A DNA stretch of 64,000 bases from positions 85,627,714-85,691,713 of the forward strand of contig NC_083598.1 in NCBI RefSeq assembly GCF_020882245.1, in the 5' to 3' direction. The first letter of the stretch is position 1; every line of letters starts with the position of its first letter. This document shows, piece by piece, positions 13,062 to 24,240 of the stretch. Below the pieces are notes generated by a model. That model had not been told where the DNA came from and ran no database searches. It saw only the letters and a program-made list of their open reading frames with translations. The translations under genes were made by a program, and so were the position numbers. The stretch is from Rhopalosiphum padi (taxonomy: Eukaryota > Arthropoda > Insecta > Hemiptera > Aphididae).

Positions 13062-14910
13062 TGTGTATATATATATATATACATAAGTATATCAAGTTAT
13101 GATGATAATATCATGAGGACTGTTTTGGCATGTCACTGGACTCGTTGAGCTACAACTTCAAATACTACAATTTACATGTATTGATCCTTTATACATTCTT
13201 ATGATCAAACAAAAACAATTTAATCAAGTTGAATTAGTATAACTGCATGTCCCCTTAATTCCAATTTGTCAACCAATATATGACTTTATATAGTTTATAT
13301 AGGTATATTACATATTACGTATATATTACTTATTGTATTGCTTTGTACAGATTGTAAATATTCATTTTTTTATTAAAAAAAAAAAAAATCAAAAAAGTTA
13401 TTCTTATTAGGTTATGATGTATCCATAATTTTTAACTCATATAGTTTAATATTGAGTTATGCCTTCTACAAATAGTTGGTAGTGCTAAATTTAAAAATCT
13501 ACTGTATTTGTACTGTGAAAAGTTAACCTATGCTCGATTATTTCCCAAATCCACAAAAACCACATAATCAGAAAAATCAAATATTAATGTGCTAATACAA
13601 CATGTATCCGCAAATAAATGGCAAATATTGAATCTCCATTTTTCTTATGATGATAAATTTTGTTTTAATGATGTAAAGGATGACCTGCAAATTACTCTAA
13701 TCTATCATTTTATACTATAATTTTAAAGTTTAAGAACAACAGGTGGTCAACTTTACTTTCCAAAAAATGTGTTAAATAGGTAAAGAATGGAGTTGAGAAT
13801 TTTTAAAAAAAGGACTTCCGAACTTTAACATAATTTACTCATTGATTAAATAAAAACTACATTAAATGATAATGATTTGGACGCTATAGAACATATGTTG
13901 TGATTCGTGTGATGATAGGCCAAGTTCATAAATGATCAAAATAGACTAACAAATTCTCCCACTTTTGATATCAATTTCAAAATTTTAAGACAACTCAGGA
14001 AAGCTTAATGAAGTCCCACATATCCATATTCTTTTTAAAGCTCATAAAGATATACCTACTGGCTACTTGTAACTTATTTCGAAATATTGGTGAAGATTTT
14101 AAACCGATACATCAAAATGAATGGTCCAACTTACGTAAATTTTCAAACATTAAGCGTCCGTTGGTGTTTCAAGACGACACTAGAACTGTCTTAATAATAA
14201 TTACCTATTAATTTAATAAAGGTCAAATGGTCAATGCGCCGGATTACTGTTTTTTCTGTGGTTTGATCGACTTATTGCCCGCCAGGCGACAATTTATAAA
14301 AATATTATTATACCGGAACGCCAGGAACCAGTATACCAGTTACCTGATTTATACGACAACCGCAAATGAAGAGAGGACAGCAACAGCTGAGCTGGTAACC
14401 ATGAATGGAGAAACGTTACGACTTTGCGGGGTTGTGTGTAATATCCATAGAATAATATCACAAAACAAAAACTGATGGAGGGGAAAGTGATGATAATGAA
14501 ATAATATAATATCATTAAAGAACGACTATTATAGGGCCACAAGGACGAACCAAACAGTATTATCTCTCAGCACTCGCGATATTTGCATAATGCATAATAA
14601 CTTCGCTAGATAAAGGGAAAAAAAATAAAAATCATTAACTGATTGTCTTACCTACGTCGTAGTTATTAGTTATTTTTAATACACATGTGAACGTACAAAG
14701 AAACAATTCTGCTGTTGACAGTGTAATTTGTAAGCTTACATACACCAGCAAGTTCAGTGATGGTTACGCAAGTTTTTGTCGAAGATTTTGTATTTCAATT
14801 GACTAATAATTTTCATTATTAGTCATCCAATTCAGTTGAATTAGAACGATTTTGTCTTCCGAACTAACTACGACGAACGCACATTCATTGTTTCGTCTGC
14901 ATTCTACAAT
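13062..14910. other. Paf1-Rab39 spacer, no recognised gene
   Basis: The spacer holds two short open frames (around 14008-14211 and 14227-14475) that match no family I recognise. The block at 13480-14500 is more mixed in composition than a typical spacer and could be a decayed mobile element or a Rab39 leader, but it has interrupting stops in every frame and no terminal repeats I can find. The last 100 bases before 14911 are probably the Rab39 leader. Confidence 0.5.
14800..14842. promoter_or_regulatory. paired palindromes upstream of Rab39
   Basis: A perfect inverted repeat TGACTAATAA/TTATTAGTCA (14800-14809 and 14816-14825, 6-base loop) is followed at once by a second one, AATTCA-GT-TGAATT (14829-14842). 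Each arm of the first begins with an AP-1-like TGACTAA half. They sit 70-110 bases before the Rab39 start codon, in the promoter or leader. Any regulatory role is inference. Confidence 0.35.
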
Positions 14911-16460
14911 ATGGCTGACCTGATGTTTGATTATCAGTTCCGTTTGATACTGATCGGTGACAGTACAGTGGGCAAGAGTTCGTTGTTGAAGTTTTTCAAC
15001 GATGGTAAATTCGTCGAGGTAAAAGCTTTGTTGAGAAATACCATTATGTTCAATTCATAAATTTGTTGTTTTTTTTTTTATTGTTATTTATCAGGTGTCT
15101 GATCCAACAGTTGGCGTTGATTTTTTCGCTAGAACAATACAAATACCCAGTGGTCCACGAATAAAATTACAGTTATGGGATACAGCTGGCCAAGAAAGAT
15201 TCAGGTAAACAAGAATTTTTTTGTTTTTATTATAGTTCTTGTGGCATTAATGGTTGTTCTTTGTGTTTGATAGATCAATTACAAAATCTTACTACCGAAA
15301 TTCAGTTGGTGCTTTGTTAATATATGACATAACAAAACGAGCCAGTTTTGATCACATACCTGTTTGGATGAATGATGCCAAACGACACATTGAACCTCAC
15401 CGACCAGTATTTGTCTTAGTTGGTTGCAAATTAGATTTGGTAATTTTTAAAATATCTATATACAAGTATACATTCTAACCAAATTGTTAAAAAGTACCTA
15501 TATAATAGATTTTTTGTATAGGGGTATATGCAAATTTTAGAACTTTACTTTTGTTTATTATGATATCTGATTTAATTGGAACAATAAGTAATTACTAATT
15601 AGCATAACTTGTTTTCTTTTTTATTATTATTACAACAACTTGATACTGTGTTACATTTGTTTTCTCTAAAATTTTCATCTAAAAATTCTACAGTAAAGTA
15701 AAGTAAATGCCTTTTATAACATAAAGTATTTCATTAAATCTAATTACTTTTATTAATTATAAATTATAATATATGTTCCGTTAAACTATAATAGATTATT
15801 CTAAATTGAATAAATTTAAGATTACAAGGGTTACAAGGTTATCTTCTTGAGTTTTGTTGTATATTATTAAGGAAAGTTTCATGATAATTTTACTAAAATA
15901 GTATTGAATAAGAGTGTAACAGTGTTTTGAGGATATTTTTATGACATAATTATTTATTTAATTATGAGTTATTAAATACTTAAGTAATTTTAAAATTACT
16001 ACCAATTCTGTATAGTATATTTATTTGTTTTTCATAGGTAAATAATGGTGCTAGTAAGAGGGAAGTGACTGAAGAAGAAGCCAAACAATTTGGCGCAGAA
16101 CATAATATATTTACTGTTGAAACATCTGCCAAAACCGGTTCTAATGTTGAATTGGCATTTTCTGCAATCACCCAAGAAGTAATTTATTTATTTATTCATA
16201 AATGATTTATATTATATGTAACTTAACTATTTTCTTTTCAATGCCTTTTAATAAATATAATATCAATAAATCGAAAAAAATAGTCGTAATATCTATTGCT
16301 TATTAAATATTATTTATTTTAGATATATCAGAGGATAAAAAGTGGTGAATACCAAATGGAAGAAGGCTGGGATGGTATTAAAAGTGGCTATTCACATCAT
16401 TCAGCTAGCATTGACTTCAATAACTATATCGAAGCTGAACCAGCTAAATCGTGCTGTTAA
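14911..16460 (+). CDS. Rab39: Ras-related small GTPase Rab39
   Basis: Membrane-trafficking GTPase of late endosome/lysosome and autophagy routes (family knowledge). Five coding exons join in phase: 14911-15018, 15095-15204, 15274-15439, 16038-16178, 16323-16460; 220 residues, close to the 213-218 usual for Rab39. The P-loop is GDSTVGKS (residues 16-23), the switch I threonine lies in DPTVGVDFFAR, switch II has WDTAGQERFR (64-73), and the base-binding SAK motif is in ETSAKTG. The G4 motif reads GCKLD in place of the usual NKxD; human Rab39 proteins also depart here (HKxD). The C-terminus KSCC supplies a double cysteine for geranylgeranylation. The IKSGE...GWDGIKSG stretch before the tail matches Rab39 rather than Rab2 or Rab14. 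It faces SMYD4 tail to tail. Confidence 0.96.
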
Positions 16461-16675
16461 AACTTAAATCCCCTTAACAAGCTTATTACTGTTTTTTTTT
16501 TTTTTTATCTTTAACTGAATAACAATTTTACGAAACAAACATTTAGCTTTGATGACTTTTAATTTTTTAAATTTTAAATGTTTATATTGACAAATATTAA
16601 CCTAAGGTAAATATGTAAGCTACACTTAGGAGAATGGTACAAGACTAGTATTTTATGAATTATTGTAAACTATAG

Positions 16676-16681
16676 TTTATT
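16676..16681 (-). terminator. candidate poly(A) signal of SMYD4-like gene
   Basis: The plus strand reads TTTATT, giving AATAAA on the minus strand, about 120 bases past the SMYD4 stop codon. Use of it would place the SMYD4 3' end inside the Rab39 3' UTR. Confidence 0.45.
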
Positions 16682-16789
16682 ATATAGATATATTATATAT
16701 AAATGTATAATTTTTTTGCACATAATTATATTTTTTTAATATGAATGTTTTACAATTAAGCTTTGTATAAACTATCTGTCATACTCAAA

Positions 16790-16795
16790 AATAAA
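16790..16795 (+). terminator. candidate poly(A) signal of Rab39
   Basis: AATAAA about 330 bases after the Rab39 stop and only 4 bases before the SMYD4 stop codon (16799-16801, other strand). Cleavage 10-30 bases downstream would fall within the SMYD4 last coding exon. Confidence 0.5.
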
Positions 16796-16798
16796 TTA

Positions 16799-19700
16799 CT
16801 ATAATTTATTTCCAAATGTCAACATACACTGTTTTATTGCTTGCTGGCATAGATGGTAGTCCCTGAAAGGTGGCACCATGTGCTTATGCAATAATGATAA
16901 AAGTACCATGAATTCTGCTAAAGCCTTTTCATAATTGTGCTTATCCATCAACCGTTTGGCAACAGAATATTTATTCTCAGTATCCTTAAAAAAATATTTG
17001 TATTAATATTTCTCATTAAATGTAATTGAACAGTAGGTACCTGCAAAACTTTTAGAACCGGTAACAGTTTAGTTGTTTTTGAGCAAACCATACAAGATAC
17101 TACAAACTCCATTGATTCTGTTGTCACCGTGATTGCATTTCTACAATGTGTACACCTGATTCTAAGTGATGTATTTGTCTTCATCTGTTCCAAAGTTGGC
17201 CAATCTTGACAGCAGGCAATACAATTACATTCAAACCAATACCTATTACAGTAAACCCAGTGTATTTCAGTTAATTGCTCACAATATTTTGTTGTATACA
17301 ATAGTTTATAATACATATATTATATAATATTCATTAGTCATATGGATAACAGTTAGTTAAAATATTATACATATGTTCAATTAACTTGTACAAATATATT
17401 TTTTATTTAATACAAAATGTAAATAAGCAGTAAAATTATTTGATGACATTTAAAGTAAAATGTGTTAATTATCTGCATACCTCGCATAATCAATTATTTA
17501 AGCCTAACTAAATATCAAAGTTCAATCATTTTTTAATTTGTTTATTAATTTTCTAAATTGTGTTAAAATATTTAATCTATAATTAATATAACACCAATTT
17601 AATCTATTCTGTGATGATAAGAATTAACTATACATAGATTCAATATGATTCATCTCCCAGTCTCATTTTTCTTTAATAATCAAATATTTAAGCCTAACTA
17701 AATATCAAAGTTCAATCATTTTTTAATTTATTTATTAATTTTCTAAATTGTGTTAAAATATTTAATCTATAAATATAACACCAATTTAATCTATTCTCTG
17801 ATGATTAGACTTAACTATACATAGATTCAAGATGATTCTCTCCCAGTCTCATTTTTCTTTAATAATGAAATCATTCAAAATCTAATTTTTGAAATTTTTA
17901 AATACACTTATACGACAATTTTTTGAATACTTTAGATATTTTGTTTTTTGTGTTATCCAAGGATGCTGTGATAAGACTTCTGTTTTTTAAATGGAAATAA
18001 CCTTTTTCTTGTAAATTGTTGGTCCAATATTTAAATAGGTACTAACTCCAATATTTTTTTTAAGGTTTTTATGTATTTAAATTCAAACGATTGGTTACTG
18101 AGTTCAGAGTTATTACAATTTGTGTATAAAAGGTAATGAACCGTGCCAGTATTTAAGAATGGTGAATACCTGTTTTTAAGTTTCTGTAATCGCTCTTCTT
18201 TTGGGTGGAACATAAACATTGGACCATAATTTTCTGTAATCGCTTCTCCAGCATACAGTTCTCGGATGTTGTGTACCACGACTGTTGTTCCTCGGTGGTA
18301 TCTACATTAAGACAATTTGGCAATCGGGTTAATTGACGATTGGTCTTTTTTTGTACCGTGTAGTTGAGCCATGATCACCGTATAGTATACAGTAGGTAAT
18401 ATGCATTGGCACCTACCTGACAACGCATGGGTCGCAAGAGTGGTTCAGCAAAGCTAAGGTCGGGTAAACGGAGCCGCCAATGAACACGGTCTGTTGCTCG
18501 TTGTCAAGTTGTCGGAGTTCGGACACTTCGAATGCATTAAATTGAAGCAGCAACAAATGATGTAACAACAGACTTCCAATGAACAACTCGTCATCGGTTA
18601 GTCGACGGTTTGTATCACAGTCTGCAGTGAAATAATTTGTCTTTTTCAAACAGGACAAGTAAAAAGCAGCCACGTGTGTTCTGTGTAATATGTCTTCTAC
18701 AGATCTCGTTTCGCGATGGGTGACCAAGTTGTACAAGTTTATGTAGTTATCGGGTTCGTGTTCATCACGTGGCCTCAGCGTCTAAAAAAACGTATATTTT
18801 TTATAAATTATAAGTAGGTATTTCGATATAGCTCATAGGTGTCAAGTGGTTATACCATTATAGCCTATGTCCTATACGTATATATAGGGTAGCAGAATAC
18901 TAAAAATAGTAAAAGTAAACATATTTAGATAGGTACATTGTACATATAATTAGGTAGGCAAATTATAGGATGAGACGGATGAGTTACTTAGACCCAGAAA
19001 TTAATTTTACTTAACACGTTGGCTGCCCCATGACCGCCGGTGACCCAAGTCATTTCAAAGCGTGGTGGGCCACACTATTTTTACATAATTTGTATTTTAA
19101 TCGTTTTTTTTTTCAAAACTATCTACTTTTTTTTGTCTACGCCACGGTAAAAACTATATTTTTCTATTTCCGAGCCGTATTAAAATAAAGCCCATTTAAG
19201 ATAATGTCGAATTTGGTAACTGGCGACCCAAGCGGCCCCTAATAAAATAATTCAGTTTAGGTCGCCGGCTACCCAATTAGCTTCACAATAAATAAAATCA
19301 TTTGGGTCGCCGGTGGCCATATGGCAGCCAACGTGTATTATAAAAAACTCGTAGCCTCCATCATCGGGCTCCATCCTTAAACTCTTTTATAAACTATAAA
19401 CTATAATATTATAATCAACGAGCTGCAGTTACATGATTCAATAATTTTGGTCGTAGGTCGATGAAATACTTCAACGGCTGTTGCGTGATTATTCGAAGTG
19501 CGATCAGGCACGTTATAGAAACGCCGGCCGAGAAGAGCACAGGCAATATCGAACATTCTATCGCATGATACGATTCCAAAGCGTTCCTTTTGCAAAACTC
19601 ACTGCAAAACGCCACTCTTTCGCAATCCGGACACGGTAAAGGCGCCACTAATCTGTGGTAAACATTATGATTATTATTATAAAGTAAATGATAAAAAATG

Positions 19701-22700
19701 CAATGCACTGATCATCAACCCGTTTTAAATGGCTGTATGTAAGCGGTGGCAAAATTGCAAATTTTCTAAGTAACCTGCTGTGGACTTCGTCCCCCGCACC
19801 ACTTGCATATATAATACTATATAAGCTATAGTATTTTTCCTCGCATAATTAAATGAAGGGAGACGCTGAAATCAATTTGAGCATTGACAAAATAGATTCC
19901 AGTTTTTCCCTATTCCCCTCCAAATATTTTACTTTTGACTTAAAGTACCAAAACTAGATTCAATTTTTCACCAGAAACCATCTCAAAATTTAAGATCGAA
20001 GTATTTTATTATTCCTATAAAGGTGAAGTATAGACACAAAAACACACTCAACATTAGTAAAACTACCTATAAAAAATGTATGATATCGCTTGGTTCAAAT
20101 TCTAAAATAGTAAAATGTCATGTTGTCTTATTATTTTTAATCATATACTAACGTACTTTTATGTATATAAATTATAAATATATCTTAGTTTTTATTTATT
20201 AATACAACATTTTCGTATGTTATTAATTTTGGATTTAAAATATTTCTAAATATTATTGAATGTGAGAAGGTATTACAAGGTGTTCCAACATCTTGCAACC
20301 CTAAATTAATTCATAGTTAAATCCACCCCTGTGTCTACTACATTAAATAAAGAAATAGATAAATACTATAGTATTTAAATTCAACGATAAATTGATAATA
20401 TATACCTATAACATATACGTATTTTATAACATTAGATGCCGCCGAAAGACAAAAATCCGTTTCGTATACCTGACGAAACAGTTGGTGCAATGCGAGTGAT
20501 TATATTCTCGAAGTAGGACTGAAGCGTACGCGCGCTCGACCAACAAAACTTTCCCGACGGGCACGTCCCTTCCGGCTACCGCGTGTCTTCCTTCAGTTTC
20601 GTTGTATTCGACGGACACTGCGTTGCTGAACGCCGGATATGCGTCGTTCCGTCCGCCGTCCATTTCCGGTTCCTCCGGTTTCTTTGTACCGGTCTCTATT
20701 ATCCCTATACGCATACGAATATAAAATAATATCGATATCTGTGTGAAATGTGATTTTTAGAAGTATATAAATAATAATTATTTTCATTGTTTTTTTACCG
20801 TTCTTAGCATGCTTGTCCTTATCCAACATCGTCAACATGATCTGTACGTCCAGTTGTCGTTTACGCCGTTCATCAAACGACAAACGCGAATCATCCAGAG
20901 ACCGTATGGTTGTCTTAAACGACTCTAATGCCAATTTTAATTGTTTCGTGGCCAGGAAACACCGCGCTTTCCTATATATACATAGTACCTATATAATATG
21001 TGTCGACATTTTATATAAGGTAATATTTTTTCATTTTTAATCATTGTAGCTGCGTCACTATATATATGACACTGCCGCAAATCGCAATACCGCACGATAC
21101 ACGGCGTATATTACTACATTGTACATCTTTATTATTATAGATGACACTATATAGAGTGACGTATTTAGGGAGGAGATAGTACTTTTTTTTATAGCCAATA
21201 GAGTTTATTATATTTAGTATTAAAAATGTAAATTGTAAAGTACTCAGTCCGTTCGAACGATGAACTGAAAAGTAGATTAGAATAGTATAGTCTGTCATTT
21301 ATCGACGAAAATTTGTTTGCATTTTAGGGGGGTTAAAAAATCTTCCAACTTAAAATTAGTTTATTATAATATCATAACAAATTATTATTATTATTTTAAT
21401 TTTAGATGATTTTAATGCTGCTCAAACTTCACAGTTTCAATTTATAAATTTAAAGCTGCCATAATTGTCATAACAAAATTGGTTTCTGAATACTTCCAAT
21501 GCTAGTAATAATGTACGAGTAGGTATACTTCAGGAATAGCATTAGGATGATATATAATGTTTAAATGTATATCAGATGACATAGCAGTATAGCACATATA
21601 GAGACAGATTTATTACATTATTAATATATACAACTATACAAGTCATGTTAAAAAACTCGACAGATTCTATATTGGTCATTTTTAAATATGTCAATTAATA
21701 TAGGTAGAGGTATCTACTATCTAAGTATAGGTATCCCTAGTAGGTTAGGTTAGGTATATTTACCTAGTTAAAATATAAATTATTATTAATTGTTTGAAAG
21801 TTGTTTTAAAGAAAACCGAGATGCCTAAATTATTATTTTTGTATCTTATTGGATTAGTAGCTTGTAGCTATATTATAGCTAATCGATGTAGTTTTGTGTG
21901 TAACTTATTGCTACGAGTCTACGACCTACATCACTAAGCATAATTCATGTATGATGACTTTATAAATGATTGTCATTGTTAAATTCTTTTTTTAAAAAAA
22001 AAGGTATATATTATGAATTATACTTATTAGATACACTAGGTACGGGTACGGGTACCAACCTTGAACCTAATAACTACTATAACTATATAAATAATGTATA
22101 GGTAATAACATGTACAATGTACAACTTTAAATTATAAGATTTAATGAATAAATACCTAAGTATTAAAAATGTACAGTATTGCCTACTTAATATTTACATG
22201 TGTTTAATTTTCGGTCTTACTTATATGCTATTTACATTTGAGGTACCAATACCATGCAATATACCTACCTATCGGCTATCACGTAAAAAGTAAGGAAACA
22301 ATTATCTACCTATGTGTTGTAGTAAATTGTTGACATTATTAGAGCCTCCCCCTTCCATAAAAAACTGCACTAGGTTAAAAATCTAGGATATTGTTAACTG
22401 TCTCAATGGTAAATGTCCCGTGTCTACTCCTGTACTATTAATTTAATTTTAAAAATGTTTTTTATAATTATAGTCAAAAAATACAAATAAAATAAAAACC
22501 ATAAAATACATCGATTATATATATTTAAATTTAATTTGAAAAATGTCAATCATATATTAATAACATAAATGAATGCGCCTTTAGCTGCTATGAGCTATAA
22601 TATTTTAGTTAAAATAAAACATAAAATAAAAATAAATACAAAATATATTACCTATAAATTAAAAACATATTAATTTAATTTTTATGATAATATGAACTTA

Positions 22701-23751
22701 CAGATTTCAAAAAATTTAAGGTATCCATTTTTTGGTCTTTATATAGTATATTATTTTTTTTTAATATGATTTTCTATTTACTTTTTGTATAACTGTTTTT
22801 ACTTATTTTATTTTGTTTATTGCAACTTTGGATTTTTATTTACACTTCAGTTTGAAAATCTGGTTCACTGATTCATAGTGTAGCATAATAACAATTAAAA
22901 CAACTCGGGTGAGTTTACACACATTTCCTTCAGGTAAACATAATGTTGACCCGAGATAGTTCACTATTTTTAAAAATCGGAAAATTTTACCACCACCCAA
23001 AAATCCTAAATACGTCTCATGATGAGTATTATACTATTATGAGTGTGCATCGGTAAAAGGACTGCCAACAGCCATTAAATGTGTATATATATATCATATA
23101 TGTATAATATTTGTGCCACGTGCGACGTACCTATCGTAAACTTTGTATCGTAGATCCTTAGGATATCCGTGGTCGAGCGCCCGTTGTATATCCGAAATGG
23201 CCAAGTCGTAATTTTCTAAATGATATAGACACGCCGATCGATTGGCATAGATGATAGATAATTGTTCCTTCCAATCTGCCATAAAAACACTTCATTATAT
23301 ATATGCTAAACATTCCGTTTCTCTTTCTTCCAAACACCACCCATTCATTAGTATATAGTTGTATTATATATGATCAATTACCTTTAGTTTGGGGACAATG
23401 GAGGATAGCTATAGAATACCAGTTGAGCGCATTTCGATAATCCGACTTCTGAAAATAATCAGTTCCGGATTTTTTCATTTCCAAAGCCTTAACTCCATTT
23501 TTGTAGCTCGTCAGTTCTTCTTCAGTATGCTTGTTATTACTATCACCAGAAGCCTGTCCGTGCGCGTACAGTCGTTCGTACACGAACTGTATTTTCTGTT
23601 TGTCGTTTGTCGATTTGGTGAACTCGTCCCAATCAGACGATTTTAAAATATTACGAAATCGATCGTGTCGAATCGAAAACGGCTCGCCGCCCGGCGGTGA
23701 TGGTTCGTTCATCATAATAATATCGTGACTAGATAGCAGGTATAGGAACAA
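16799..23751 (-). CDS. SMYD4: SMYD4-like SET and MYND domain protein with TPR N-terminus
   Basis: Probable protein lysine methyltransferase of the SMYD family; Drosophila SMYD4 relatives act in muscle (family knowledge). Nine minus-strand exons join in phase: 23382-23751, 23131-23275, 20799-20971, 20470-20704, 19433-19652, 18417-18781, 18170-18301, 17041-17242, 16799-16984. The length is 675 residues from the first Met (23751) or 663 from the MMNEPSPP start (23715), which I think more likely. The N-terminus is TPR-like (SIIYANRSACLYHL, DLAISDIQRALDHGYP). A MYND zinc finger spans the exon 4/5 junction (HCTNCFVR then CPDC...FCSEFCKR...YHAIEC). SET core motifs are LLNHSCDPC and GEAITENYGPMF, followed by a post-SET cysteine cluster (WFECNCIACC). 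Extra CTHC and CMVC pairs follow. The donor of exon 5 (CAT/GTAACT) is the weakest join. Confidence 0.9.
17491..17866. repeat. tandem duplication, about 190-bp unit, two copies
   Basis: Copy 1 (17491-17680) and copy 2 (17681-17866) share long identical blocks such as TATTTAAGCCTAACTAAATA and TCTCATTTTTCTTTAATAAT, with a few substitutions and a 4-base deletion. The array lies in a SMYD4 intron (17243-18169). It looks like a fairly recent local duplication. Confidence 0.9.
19015..19335. mobile_element. TIR element, about 321 bp, piggyBac-like ends
   Basis: Ends read CACGTTGGCTGCC on both sides and the inverted repeats extend about 35 bases (CCGCCGGTGACCCAA against CCACCGGCGACCCAA). The left flank is TTAA (19011-19014), as in piggyBac elements; the right flank is TATT, so the duplication is mutated or the superfamily is different. 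Related GGTCGCCGGC words recur near 19215 and 19262 inside. There is no coding frame. It lies in a SMYD4 intron (18782-19432). Confidence 0.75.
20972..23130. other. large SMYD4 intron, nothing recognised
   Basis: This 2.16-kb intron separates the second and third SMYD4 exons. I see AT-rich sequence, scattered GGTAGGT/TAGGTAC words, a doubled GGGTAC (about 22042-22053) and no coding exon or bounded mobile element. Confidence 0.6.
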
Positions 23752-24105
23752 TATATTACTGTAACATCCGACATTAAACAGGATTCACAATTTAAGCCAG
23801 AAGATATTTTTAGAATTTTGGACGTTTTCCAGTAGTTAAGTTATTCGGTACGATTAGGAACAATACTTCGTGGAGTCGTTGCAGGATGCATTTTTGTATA
23901 TTATTATATATTTAATAGTTATATCATCATCTGCGTCCTTCCATCATTGGGTAACTTATCGTTAACCGGGTAGGTTGAGCCCCCATAAAAATGTCTTTAC
24001 GACCTTATAAATTACAACGAGATCAGGAGAACTTAACAAGTGTAATGTTTTTATTTAATCATGTTCTATGATATGCCACTCATGGCTCAACTGCTTACCT
24101 ATTTA

Positions 24106-24240
24106 CAAATTTCGGGGGGGGGGGGGGGTACATTATTACAATATATATACATAAGATTATATATAGGTTATTAAACTAGCCCTCGGAGAAATTTCGGGAG
24201 GGGTTACAACCCCTTAACCCCCACCCCGGTTGCGCCACTG
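24106..24240. mobile_element. degraded hAT-type insertion, 135 bp, with 8-bp TSD
   Basis: A perfect 8-bp duplication CCTATTTA flanks it (24098-24105 and 24241-24248). The right end reads GGTTGCGCCACTG, whose complement CAGTGGCGCAACC resembles the ends of the 11116-11266 element. The left end (CAAATTTCGGGG then a long G run) no longer matches, so the left terminal repeat is mutated or was replaced. No coding capacity. Confidence 0.75.

Noticed and set aside
13480..14500. Possible decayed transposase or retrogene with PHIHILFKAHKDIPTGYL-like reading
   Set aside because: Stops interrupt every frame, no domain could be named, no inverted ends or duplication found.
21735..21752. GGTTAGGTTAGG, resembling the insect telomere repeat
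   Set aside because: Only two units, within ordinary intron sequence.
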